A stretch of DNA of 29,235 nt from JANXSG01 sp038203935 (lineage in GTDB: Bacteria > Armatimonadota > Chthonomonadetes > Chthonomonadales > Chthonomonadaceae): NCBI GenBank assembly GCA_038203935.1, contig JBBRDM010000054.1, forward strand, positions 1 to 29,235, written 5' to 3'. Shown here piece by piece: positions 1-7,434 of this stretch. A program made the position numbers and the translations under genes. The notes below the pieces were generated by a model. It did no database searches. It had not been told where the DNA came from and worked only from the letters and a program-made list of their open reading frames with translations. Position 1 is the first letter of the stretch, and every line of letters begins with the position of its first letter.

Positions 1-1
1 A

Positions 2-175
2 ACTTTTTCAAAGACCGTACTGCCACTGCCTGCGCACGATCAGCATACCTATAGTGTCGCTCCATCGTCTCTTGAAGCAGATCCGATCTATCGACGACAT
101 GCAGATGACTGGAAGAACTATCATACACGCTATGTATCTCCAGAAATCTTCCGACGCGGTTTAAGGTATCACTGA
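2..175 (+). CDS. C-terminal fragment of an unidentified protein (5' end outside window)
   Basis: An open frame runs in from the left edge and stops at TGA 173-175, giving 57 residues that end in the peptide FRRGLRYH. The fragment is rich in Arg, Tyr and His and has no membrane segment or motif that I recognise. Its uninterrupted frame and position just before an intergenic repeat suggest it is the 3' end of a real gene. I cannot assign a family from so little sequence. It could also be a chance open frame, since 57 codons is short. Confidence 0.55.
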   Translation, partial: TFSKTVLPLPAHDQHTYSVAPSSLEADPIYRRHADDWKNYHTRYVSPEIFRRGLRYH

Positions 176-207
176 GTTGATACGGAAGCAATCATAAACA
201 TTTTTTG

Positions 208-427
208 TTTTCAACCACGGAATACACGGAACACACGGAAAAAGAAGATGCATGACATACGCAGATTCAAAATTTCCTTTCCACGAACTGAAGTGCCTGG
301 CTGGGAGGCCTGAGTTTAACCGTCGTGCGGAACCTTATACTTTTGTATCTGAGTACACTAAATCTTGTGATTATATAAATTTTGATTCTGCTTTTTCCGT
401 GTGTTCCGTGTATTCCGTGGTTGAAAA
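208..427. repeat. 220-bp element bounded by perfect 37-bp inverted repeats
   Basis: The stretch 208-244 and its exact reverse complement at 391-427 form a perfect 37-bp inverted repeat around a 146-bp centre. Each arm is built from reiterated ACACGGAA-type steps (ACCACGGAATACACGGAACA within the arm). The arms fill most of the gap 176-478, which otherwise holds no convincing gene. No transposase lies inside. From memory, this CACGGAA-type repeat recurs between genes in many environmental bacterial genomes; treating it as a MITE- or REP-like element is inference. Confidence 0.85.
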
Positions 428-478
428 TAATTTGGTACTGTTGAAAGATACGTTCTGTTTGAAAGAATAACCTCGCCC

Positions 479-2290
479 ATGCAAAGTCGTGTTCCTAGAG
501 TAATACTCACCGTTTTTTTTGTGATGTTATTTGCGATCCCTGTTCTGCTGAGAAAACAGGCGGAGCGAAAAGAGCATGCGGATAAACTCGCCTCTTCTCA
601 TCCTGACATTTCGCTTTCAAGATATGGCTTCCATCTGGAAGAGGCGGCGCATGAAAGCGGCATTGATTTTATTCACCAGGCTCCTGTACTCGATTCAAAG
701 CTCGATCAGATCATGCCGGAAATAGCTTCGATGGGTGCTGCGGTTTCAATCGTTGACTATGACCGCGATGGATTACCGGATATTTACGTGACCAACAGCG
801 CGGCAGGAAGTAAAAATTGTCTTTATCACAACCTGGGGAACGGAAAGTTCAAGGATGTCGCTTCGGAGCTAGGCATAGCAGATCTCAACCTGCCTGGAGA
901 TGGCGTGAGCATGGGCGCAGTATGGGGCGACTATGATAATGATGGTTATGAGGATTTGCTGCTCTACCGATGGGGTAAACAGGAGCTTTTTCACAATGAA
1001 GCCGGAAAGGGATTCACGCGCGTAACCGATACTGCCGGACTTCCGAAGTGGGTCAATGCGAACAGCGCCATCTGGCTCGATTATGATAATGACGGCAAAC
1101 TCGATCTGCTCATCTGTGGCTACTATCCGGAAAATATTGACCTGTGGCATCTGAAGGATACCCGGATGATGCCGACCAGCTTCGAATTTGCTGCGAACGG
1201 CGGCCGCAAATACCTGATGCATAATCTGGGAAATGGCCGATTTGAAGATGTCACCGTTAAGATGGGACTGAATTCTACTCGCTGGACTCTCGCTGCGGTT
1301 GCCGCAGATCTTAGAGGCACCGGATATCCCGATATATTCCTGTCCAATGATTATGGAGTTTCGGAAGTCTATCTAAATGATAAGGGGAAAGGCTTTCACG
1401 AATCGGGCAAAAATGTGCTCTATTGGGGAATCGGTACGGGACCGAAAAGCGGAATGAGCGCCTCCGTCGGTGACATTTTCAATACTGGAAAATACTCCAT
1501 CTATGTGTCTAATATTACTGAAGAGGGAGTACTCATTCAGGGCAACAACCTCTGGGTTCCGAAAGAGAGGAAACCAGGAGAAGAGATTCAGTACGATAAT
1601 CAGGCAGGTAACCTGGGCGTTGAGCGTGGCGGATGGAGTTTTGGGGCACAATTCGGCGACTTGAATAACGATGGATCGCTGGACATTTTTCTTACTAACG
1701 GTTTCGTATCCGGGGATAAATCACAGAACTACTGGTACGACTTCGCAAAGGTAGCCGTTGGCAACAGCGCGATTATCGGGGATGCCAAAAACTGGCCAGC
1801 CATCGGCAATCGGAGTCATGCTGGTTACCAGCAGAAAAGGCTCTGGCTGAACGATGGCGCGGGTAAATTTACCGAGGTCGCTCAGATGTCTGGTGTTACG
1901 GATACACATGATGGGCGCTCCGTTGCTTTAGCAGACCTTTTTAATACTGGTTCGATGGATGTTCTGGTGGCTAATCAAAAAGGGCCGCTGCTTTTATATA
2001 AAAACTCCGTAGACCCTCATAATCAATGGGTGGAGTTCGACCTTGAAGGCACCAGAAGCAATCGGAGCGGAATCGGGGCGCAAGTCACGCTGCGATGGAA
2101 TGGGCAGGAGCAGCTACAGGAAGTATCCGGCGGCAGTGGATTTTGTGCTCAAAATGACCGTCGGCTGCACTTCGGGCTTGGTAAAAACCCTCAGATAAAA
2201 GAGGCCGTAGTACGGTGGCCCTCCGGAAAAATACAAACCATAACCGCCATTACTCCGCATCAAGTAATGAAAATCAAGGAGCCCGTCTGA
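479..2290 (+). CDS. Membrane-anchored FG-GAP/VCBS repeat protein with C-terminal ASPIC/UnbV domain (CRTAC1-like)
   Basis: A 603-residue protein. Residues 1-25 are a basic start plus one hydrophobic segment (VILTVFFVMLFAIPVLL), which should export or anchor it. The body carries repeated calcium-loop motifs of the FG-GAP/VCBS beta-propeller kind: DYDRDGLPDIY, DYDNDGYEDLL, DYDNDGKLDLL and DLNNDGSLDIF. The last ~90 residues match the ASPIC/UnbV pattern (GIGAQVTLRWNG, QEVSGGSGFCAQNDRRLHFG, VVRWPSGKIQ). Such proteins act outside the cytoplasmic membrane and probably bind calcium and partner proteins; the exact role is unknown. The TGA stop overlaps the ATG of the downstream RnfD-like gene, so the two are translationally coupled. 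The ATG at 479 has only a weak upstream purine stretch (GAAAG). Confidence 0.9.
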   Translation: MQSRVPRVILTVFFVMLFAIPVLLRKQAERKEHADKLASSHPDISLSRYGFHLEEAAHESGIDFIHQAPVLDSKLDQIMPEIASMGAAVSIVDYDRDGLPDIYVTNSAAGSKNCLYHNLGNGKFKDVASELGIADLNLPGDGVSMGAVWGDYDNDGYEDLLLYRWGKQELFHNEAGKGFTRVTDTAGLPKWVNANSAIWLDYDNDGKLDLLICGYYPENIDLWHLKDTRMMPTSFEFAANGGRKYLMHNLGNGRFEDVTVKMGLNSTRWTLAAVAADLRGTGYPDIFLSNDYGVSEVYLNDKGKGFHESGKNVLYWGIGTGPKSGMSASVGDIFNTGKYSIYVSNITEEGVLIQGNNLWVPKERKPGEEIQYDNQAGNLGVERGGWSFGAQFGDLNNDGSLDIFLTNGFVSGDKSQNYWYDFAKVAVGNSAIIGDAKNWPAIGNRSHAGYQQKRLWLNDGAGKFTEVAQMSGVTDTHDGRSVALADLFNTGSMDVLVANQKGPLLLYKNSVDPHNQWVEFDLEGTRSNRSGIGAQVTLRWNGQEQLQEVSGGSGFCAQNDRRLHFGLGKNPQIKEAVVRWPSGKIQTITAITPHQVMKIKEPV

Positions 2291-3111
2291 TGTCCGATAG
2301 CGCAGCCATAATTCCTCAATCATCCCGGCGTATTCGAATAGATGATAGATATATTGCACCCGTTTTTATAACTTTAATTCTGCTGGTCGGGCAGTACTAC
2401 TACCACATTCTTGAAAGTTATCAGAATACTGTGTTAGCAATTTGTACTTCTATTGGAATGGAGTTGGTTCTTGGAAAGATATTTACTGGCAAATGGCTGC
2501 ACTGGGCAAGCGCTTATATCTCAGGTATCAGCGTAGGAATACTGGTACGCTCACCGTTTATATGGCCGTTTGCTCTATGCAGCGCCATTGCAATTACCTC
2601 GAAATATGTTATTCGATATAAAGGGCGCCACGTCTGGAATCCTTCCAATCTGGGCATCAGCGCTCTCCTCTTTTTAGCGCCGGCTTACGTTGCTAGCCTG
2701 AGTATTCAGTTCGGCAACAATATTGCGCCCATAGTGGTGATCTGGTGCCTGGGATCGATAATAATTTACCGACTGCGACGATTTCACATAACGGCCACCT
2801 ATGTACTCAGTTTCGTGGCGTTTGCATTTCTCCGAAGCCTGATTGTTCACGATCCATTTTTGTCCGAGTTATCCCCGCTCACAGGCCCAGTTTTTCAGCT
2901 CTTCATGTTCTTCATGATTACAGATCCTAAGACGACGGTGCATTCCAAACGTGGACAGATGCTTGTGGCTTTTCTTGTAGCCTTTGCAGAAAATCTCTTC
3001 CGATTGGCTGGGGTAGTGCATGCTCCTTACTATGCACTCTGCATCGTGGGGCCGGCCGCATTCTTAATCGACCTGACACTTACCGAAAAGAACAGAAATG
3101 GAAATCTATAA
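2290..3111 (+). CDS. RnfD/NqrB-like integral membrane protein (stand-alone)
   Basis: A 273-residue polytopic membrane protein with many hydrophobic segments. A conserved cytoplasmic stretch (KGRHVWNPSNLGI) and the motif FFMITDPKTT resemble RnfD/NqrB subunits, whose family binds FMN in ion-translocating redox complexes. I chose the ATG at 2290 because AAGGAG (2276-2281) lies 8 nt upstream and the start overlaps the preceding stop (TGATG). A longer in-frame open stretch begins at 2215 but lies wholly inside the upstream gene. No other Rnf/Nqr subunits are present, so this is a lone family member. It probably works with the coupled ASPIC/UnbV protein rather than in a full Rnf complex (inference). 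Its stop overlaps the end of the convergent GH75 gene by 6 bp. Confidence 0.82.
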   Translation: MSDSAAIIPQSSRRIRIDDRYIAPVFITLILLVGQYYYHILESYQNTVLAICTSIGMELVLGKIFTGKWLHWASAYISGISVGILVRSPFIWPFALCSAIAITSKYVIRYKGRHVWNPSNLGISALLFLAPAYVASLSIQFGNNIAPIVVIWCLGSIIIYRLRRFHITATYVLSFVAFAFLRSLIVHDPFLSELSPLTGPVFQLFMFFMITDPKTTVHSKRGQMLVAFLVAFAENLFRLAGVVHAPYYALCIVGPAAFLIDLTLTEKNRNGNL

Positions 3112-3885
3112 CACGGGAACAAGAGCCCGCAGCTGTTTTAATCCACCCCAGGCCTTGAAAAGCTTACTTCCCTCTCGATTTATCTCTCTCACCGATCGAG
3201 GCTTTTCGTTTCCGGAGCGTGGGAATACCAGAAATACTATTCCGTCTGCTATGCCTCCGTTTCGAGCATTCGGGTTTATTTTTAGTTGATTTGCCAGCGC
3301 GATAGATCCCTCTCCAAGCAGATTCGGAGGCCCTTCATCGGCAAATATCGCATACGCTAACCGATTATTATGCGAGTTGTAGACTACTGCAAAATCACCA
3401 AGATGAGCATCTCCTGCTTTGATAACTGCCATAGGAAGCACAAAGAAAGGAATTTTAGTTGCATCCACATACCTTGCAGGGTCGCGCACCGGTCTTGTCA
3501 GATCCATGAGACTGGTAGTCGAGACATAGTATCCTGGAGCAGGATCGTCAGGGCCTTGAAAAATTGGCAGCCCATCTGGTTCCCCTGTGTCTGTAACGAC
3601 GGCCCACCAGTTTCCCGGCGTCCCTCCATTGAACAGATCATCAATACCGAAATCGCTCACGGGATGGTAGGTATTGGGAGCTCCGTCGGCATCAATGGCC
3701 ATCTTACTCTTATATAGGAAAGCTTTCTCCCCGTTAACCTGCCATACTTTTCTAGATTCCACAGCAGCGATCGGGTGAAGTCCCAGATCAGCAGGCTGCT
3801 GACTGCCAAGAACGACAGCCGCCGACGCTATTACTGCGACTCCAGTCAATAATATACTCTTTGAGAATCTGTACATACATCTCAT
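3106..3885 (-). CDS. Secreted glycoside hydrolase family 75 (fungal-type chitosanase) protein
   Basis: A 259-residue protein with a Sec-type signal (FSKSILLTGVAVIASAAVVL). The mature part has the GH75 hallmarks: KMAIDADGAPNTYHP followed by FGIDDLFNGG, then YYVSTTSLMD, DATKIPFFVLP, a GDFAVVYN strand and ADEGPPNLLGEGSIALANQL. GH75 enzymes hydrolyse chitosan, and acidic residues in these motifs are the likely catalysts. The ATG at 3885 is preceded by GGAGG at a good distance; the longer reading begins at a TTG at 3906 that sits on the ribosome-binding site itself. The gene overlaps the convergent RnfD-like gene by 6 bp. GH75 is best known from fungi, though bacterial members exist. The substrate is inferred from family membership. 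Confidence 0.82.
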   Translation of the reverse strand: MRCMYRFSKSILLTGVAVIASAAVVLGSQQPADLGLHPIAAVESRKVWQVNGEKAFLYKSKMAIDADGAPNTYHPVSDFGIDDLFNGGTPGNWWAVVTDTGEPDGLPIFQGPDDPAPGYYVSTTSLMDLTRPVRDPARYVDATKIPFFVLPMAVIKAGDAHLGDFAVVYNSHNNRLAYAIFADEGPPNLLGEGSIALANQLKINPNARNGGIADGIVFLVFPRSGNEKPRSVREINREGSKLFKAWGGLKQLRALVPVL

Positions 3886-3990
3886 TATTAAATTTCCTCC
3901 AAACAAACACTTCCAAATATATTATAAGATTTAAGAATTATGGATGAACCATAAGTACGATCAAATACCGTTTCGTCTCTAGCCGAATTC

Positions 3991-4019
3991 TTGACAAAAC
4001 TGCGACTTTACTATATAGT
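3991..4019 (+). promoter_or_regulatory. Sigma-70-type promoter for the first DUF1559 gene
   Basis: TTGACA at 3991-3996, a 17-bp spacer and TATAGT at 4014-4019 match the housekeeping consensus in 11 of 12 positions. It faces the pilin-like gene at 4193, leaving a leader of about 165 nt. The rest of the gap 3886-4192 is AT-rich with no further gene seen. Confidence 0.7.
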
Positions 4020-4023
4020 ATAT

Positions 4024-4041
4024 AACAGTACAGATACTGTT
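4024..4041. promoter_or_regulatory. Operator-like palindrome at the predicted transcription start
   Basis: AACAGTA (4024-4030), a 4-nt spacer and TACTGTT (4035-4041) form a perfect 7-bp inverted repeat placed just downstream of the -10 box at 4014-4019. That position suits a repressor site. The binding protein is unknown. Confidence 0.45.
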
Positions 4042-4192
4042 TTCCAATGTCGCTGGTACGATCGCTGCAAGTATAGAATTTTATTATCTATCTATAAAGA
4101 TCATTTTTTCCACTGTTGGTTCCCAGCAATGAATTCCATCCTCTGTTCCTAAGCAAACTATATGTATTCTCCGTAGTCAGAAAGGTATCGTA

Positions 4193-5047
4193 ATGGCTAA
4201 CCTAGATGTACGCTCGTCGGCGAAATCACAAAAAAATTCGGCATTTACACTTATTGAGCTTCTTGTTGTTATAGCTATTATAGCGATTCTAGCCGCTATT
4301 CTATTCCCCGTATTTGCTCAGGCACGTGAAAAAGCACGAGCCATTACCTGCATCAGCAATCTGAAGCAGATTGACCTCGCCTTTATGATGTATATACAAG
4401 ACTATGACGAGACTTTTCCGCTGGATCAGTATGATGCTATCAACCCAAATATCGATACTGTCGATGCCAGTCTAAGACTATGGCAGGTTTTCCTGTATCC
4501 TTACATCAAAAACGGAGATTACACAACGGATCAGTATGGACCTTATACTGCCGGCACCAGCGGCGTGTGGGTATGCCCTTCCTATCCTGGACCTCGGTAT
4601 GGAACCTCGTATGGAGCTAATTATGGACTGATGCCTGACGGTTTAGTTTCATGGACGGTGGGATCGACGATTACACCGGTTGCCCTGGCAGCAATACCTG
4701 CTCCTTCAGATACCGTGTTATTAGCGGAGTATGGGGTGAATGATGCACAGTGGACGTGGGAAATGATCTATCCTGATGAAGATTTATGGACGGATACCGT
4801 AGGGAATCCTCCCGGGTCAGTTCAGGGCGCTCATCTTGATCTGGTGAATGGAGATTGTGATTATACCGCGGCACAAGCACTTTCGGGTGTAGGAACATAC
4901 GGAAGCTGCGGCAATTTACCAAGATACCGACATACCGGAACAAGTAATTTTGCATTTGCAGACGGTCATGTCAAAGCCATCCACCGTGGCGGTATAAACT
5001 GGTATAAAAATATCTATGTTCCTGCAATCGATGCCGCTCCATACTAA
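4193..5047 (+). CDS. DUF1559 type IV pilin-like protein (prepilin-type N-terminus)
   Basis: A 284-residue protein with a prepilin cleavage and methylation motif (AFTLIELLVVIAIIAILAA) after a short leader, a hydrophobic helix, and then FPVFAQAREKARAITCISNLKQ-type sequence ending in a DUF1559-like globular domain. The C-terminus has the usual RHTGTSNFAFADGHVK signature. Such proteins are processed by a prepilin peptidase and assembled or anchored at the cell surface; individual functions are mostly unknown. AGAAAGG lies upstream of the ATG. It is followed by a hairpin and a small lipoprotein gene, an arrangement repeated at 14697-15807. Its N-terminal ~50 residues are almost identical to those of the second copy, while the rest diverges. 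Confidence 0.93.
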   Translation: MANLDVRSSAKSQKNSAFTLIELLVVIAIIAILAAILFPVFAQAREKARAITCISNLKQIDLAFMMYIQDYDETFPLDQYDAINPNIDTVDASLRLWQVFLYPYIKNGDYTTDQYGPYTAGTSGVWVCPSYPGPRYGTSYGANYGLMPDGLVSWTVGSTITPVALAAIPAPSDTVLLAEYGVNDAQWTWEMIYPDEDLWTDTVGNPPGSVQGAHLDLVNGDCDYTAAQALSGVGTYGSCGNLPRYRHTGTSNFAFADGHVKAIHRGGINWYKNIYVPAIDAAPY

Positions 5048-5122
5048 ATCTGCTAATACCGGCATAATCCACTTTAGTGAAGCTGTTTAAAATAAGTGTG
5101 CTATTGCCGAGTACAGTTTGAT

Positions 5123-5160
5123 TAAGACGCGCGAGTCAGTTGGATAGCGCGTCTTATTTT
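5123..5160 (+). terminator. Hairpin with short T-rich tail after the DUF1559 gene
   Basis: TAAGACGCGC (5123-5132) pairs perfectly with GCGCGTCTTA (5147-5156) across a 14-nt loop and is followed by TTTT. This suits a Rho-independent terminator, possibly a leaky one because a co-directional small gene follows. Confidence 0.7.
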
Positions 5161-5224
5161 GGATCAGGAAACTGATCTTATTTCATATCAGAAGCTTGTA
5201 AACGATTGAATGAGGATGGATAGA

Positions 5225-5485
5225 ATGTTAAAAAAGATCAGTGGTATTAATCGACCGGTGTTATTACCAAGTCTTTTATTTGTCTTTTTAGCTGGCTGTA
5301 ATTCTGCCCCAGAAAATCATGCTCCTCCTCCTGTTGAATCTAGAGTGAAAACAATTACAGACAATCCTAATATGAGCCAGGCACAAAAGGATGCTGCACT
5401 TGCCAGGATACAACAGCGACAACAGTATTCTGGAGCAGTCGGAGGGGCCCGCCAACGCGCAATAGAGGCAACGAAAAAACCATGA
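5225..5485 (+). CDS. Small lipoprotein downstream of the DUF1559 gene
   Basis: An 86-residue protein (91 if the ATG at 5210 is used). A basic start and hydrophobic stretch end in the lipobox LAGC, so the Cys should be lipidated after signal peptidase II cleavage. The mature part is Pro-rich (APPPVESR) and then helical and Gln-rich (MSQAQKDAALARIQQRQQ). I prefer the ATG at 5225 because GAGG (5212-5215) lies 9 nt upstream and it gives a standard lipoprotein signal; in-frame ATGs at 5210 and 5216 are alternatives. No family is recognised. Its place after a pilin-like gene matches the small membrane protein at 15577-15807, suggesting a partner role (inference). Confidence 0.75.
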   Translation: MLKKISGINRPVLLPSLLFVFLAGCNSAPENHAPPPVESRVKTITDNPNMSQAQKDAALARIQQRQQYSGAVGGARQRAIEATKKP

Positions 5486-5553
5486 CAGTAGTTTGTATTA
5501 GCATCTCTGATGCGATTACCTCTTTACATTCCTGGCCGGGCGATTCTTACCAT

Positions 5554-5599
5554 ATCAGCCTGAGAGCATCGAATATAAATTCTTTGCTTCCAGGCTGAT
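5554..5599. other. Perfect 9-bp inverted repeat between convergent genes
   Basis: ATCAGCCTG (5554-5562) and CAGGCTGAT (5591-5599) can pair across a 28-nt loop in the gap between the lipoprotein gene and the convergent unknown gene. No T tract follows on either strand, so calling it a terminator is weak. It may instead protect the 3' end of a transcript. Confidence 0.35.
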
Positions 5600-5647
5600 T
5601 GGTCCCTCTAGATGGGAGTATTAGATACCTTTTTCATCAATTCAGTA

Positions 5648-6055
5648 TCAGTTAACCAGGAGCGTTAACTCTGTCTCTTTTTTATCCTGTGTGTCATGAT
5701 GGTTGCGATCGTAATGATCTAAATGATTGGCATGCTTTTCACTCAAAAGCGGTTCCAGAAGCGTGTACAATAGATTTTCACTGCGCCATTCGCTATGGTT
5801 TGGGGAAAGACTCATTACCCAACCATTGCTAAGCCTTAAGTTAGAGCGCTCTGAAATCTGTGCGATGGCGTTTTTATCATGCGCAGCTCTGCCCAAAACT
5901 ATGGCCATATCCGCATTCTCACTCTCCATAAGCATCGCTTCGAACTGATGCTCCAGCCCTAGTTTCCTCGTTAATTCCCACACCTCCACTAAACCTTTTG
6001 TAACGTAGTTCCATTCTACAAAATCGAGTTCCAGCAGTTTATTCAAGAATTTCAT
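5648..6055 (-). CDS. Hypothetical protein, divergent from the sigma/CHAT gene block
   Basis: A 135-residue soluble protein of unrecognised family. The N-terminal half looks helical (MKFLNKLLELDFVEWNYVTK). The tail is polar and His/Asp-rich (HANHLDHYDRNHHD), which could bind metal but may be simple low-complexity sequence. The ATG at 6055 is preceded by AGGAG with a 6-nt gap; the GTG one codon upstream sits too close to that site. It is transcribed away from the sigma-factor gene across a 197-bp gap, so the two could share a control region. Whether it belongs to that module is unknown. Confidence 0.65.
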   Translation of the reverse strand: MKFLNKLLELDFVEWNYVTKGLVEVWELTRKLGLEHQFEAMLMESENADMAIVLGRAAHDKNAIAQISERSNLRLSNGWVMSLSPNHSEWRSENLLYTLLEPLLSEKHANHLDHYDRNHHDTQDKKETELTLLVN

Positions 6056-6252
6056 CACTCTCTCCTATTTCTTCACGTCAGCTCTCTTTTACTGATCTCT
6101 TCACCTTCACTTATAATAACTGATAATTTGGACAGGATTTTACAAAACTAGTTCAGAATGTCGCGAGATTGAGAAGAGGATTTTTGCTGTAATAAACACA
6201 ATTATGAAAAAATTTGTTGTCAATTGATGCTGTTGATATAAGGACATAGAAA

Positions 6253-7434
6253 ATGGATCAGCTGCGCGATCTGGAAATATTTCTGGGAGATGACGTTAAG
6301 TCTGCTGAACTTGCGTTTGAACGTCTGATGAATCAACAAGCGAAATATGTATATTCATTCCTGAAACGAAATTTTTCCTCAAATTCAGCAGACGATCACG
6401 AAGATATGTTTCAGCAAATGAAGATTAATGTTTGGAAGTCTCGAAAAAACATTAAGAATCAAGGAATTGCGGCGTGGATTAAGTTCCTGCAAAGGATTGC
6501 AAAGAATTGTGGACTAGATTTGCTTAGTGGTCGTTCGGGTCCTGTTGATATGGACTCGAGGGACTTAACTGACATTCCCGAATCAGAGCAGCGCAGGGTA
6601 GAAAATATTGTAACTAGTCTTCTTAGTTCTGAAGAAGAAGACGATTTTCACTACTGGGCAGATCTATGTTTTCTAAAATTAAATCCTAAACTGTCTCGTA
6701 CAATTCACAACAGGCAGCTGATTGCTGCGAAGCTCTATTACTTGAAGAGTATTAGCTGGGGAGAGATAATACAAGTCCTATATCCAAGCAGTGAAGGTGA
6801 AAATGAACTGAATCGTTCCGAACTGGATGCCTGGTTGTCCGATCCTGCGGTGATTCGATATTTGATTTATCACGAACTTTTCATTCCATGCACTGAAATA
6901 ACAGCTATCATACTTGGGATTCCTAATAAATCGACGCATTCTGAACTGAGTGAACTGCTCGAAATAGCTATGGAACAATCTACAACTGCAGATCCACCGG
7001 CTGGCTGGACATGGCGAGATTGTGCTGTAGTTATTTTGCGATATCGATACGCTATGCTGGAGAAATCTATATTAACACACGCAAAAATTACTATCTCAGA
7101 AAAAGAGTTAACAGAGCTTTGTGTTAGATCGGATGCACTGCTTCCGTTTTGTAACTGTATGGACAAATTGATAACCAAGTTTAGACAATCTTCTTCCACT
7201 CTGGGAGAGCAAATGGCTGCAGATAGAGGAGTGTGGCAGAGACTGGCGTTTGAATATCATTTCAAAGAGCAGATTCCCCATAAAGATATTCATAGCTATC
7301 TTAATGCTCCTGCGGCCAAAGTCAGTTACTCACTTACCTTGAATATGCTGAATGCCTGGATAAGCAATTATAGATTATTAGATACGTTAGCAGCATATGT
7401 CCAGGTCCATACAGAGGATCTCAACAATGATTGA
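6253..7434 (+). CDS. Divergent ECF-like sigma-70 family factor with long inter-domain region
   Basis: A 393-residue protein. Residues ~20-95 fit sigma region 2: a helical start, DDHEDMFQQMKINVWKSR in place of the usual aspartate-rich DLTQEVFLRAW helix, then AWIKFLQRIAKNCGLDLLSG like AWLYRIARNLALDLLR. Residues ~327-375 (VWQRLAFEYHFKEQIPHKDI) look like a strongly diverged region 4 helix-turn-helix. A second similar stretch lies at ~153-176 (NRQLIAAKLYYLKSISWGEI). The ~230 residues between regions 2 and 4 are far longer than in a normal ECF factor of about 190 residues in total. AAGGA precedes the ATG. The gene overlaps the next one by 8 bp. The protein may be a true sigma factor or a sigma-derived adaptor; both are consistent with the sequence. 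Confidence 0.72.
   Translation: MDQLRDLEIFLGDDVKSAELAFERLMNQQAKYVYSFLKRNFSSNSADDHEDMFQQMKINVWKSRKNIKNQGIAAWIKFLQRIAKNCGLDLLSGRSGPVDMDSRDLTDIPESEQRRVENIVTSLLSSEEEDDFHYWADLCFLKLNPKLSRTIHNRQLIAAKLYYLKSISWGEIIQVLYPSSEGENELNRSELDAWLSDPAVIRYLIYHELFIPCTEITAIILGIPNKSTHSELSELLEIAMEQSTTADPPAGWTWRDCAVVILRYRYAMLEKSILTHAKITISEKELTELCVRSDALLPFCNCMDKLITKFRQSSSTLGEQMAADRGVWQRLAFEYHFKEQIPHKDIHSYLNAPAAKVSYSLTLNMLNAWISNYRLLDTLAAYVQVHTEDLNND

Noticed and set aside
252..470. 72-codon open frame on the plus strand
   Set aside because: It runs through the centre and right arm of the inverted repeat; its FSVCSVYSVVE text is the translated repeat, and it has no ribosome-binding site or family.
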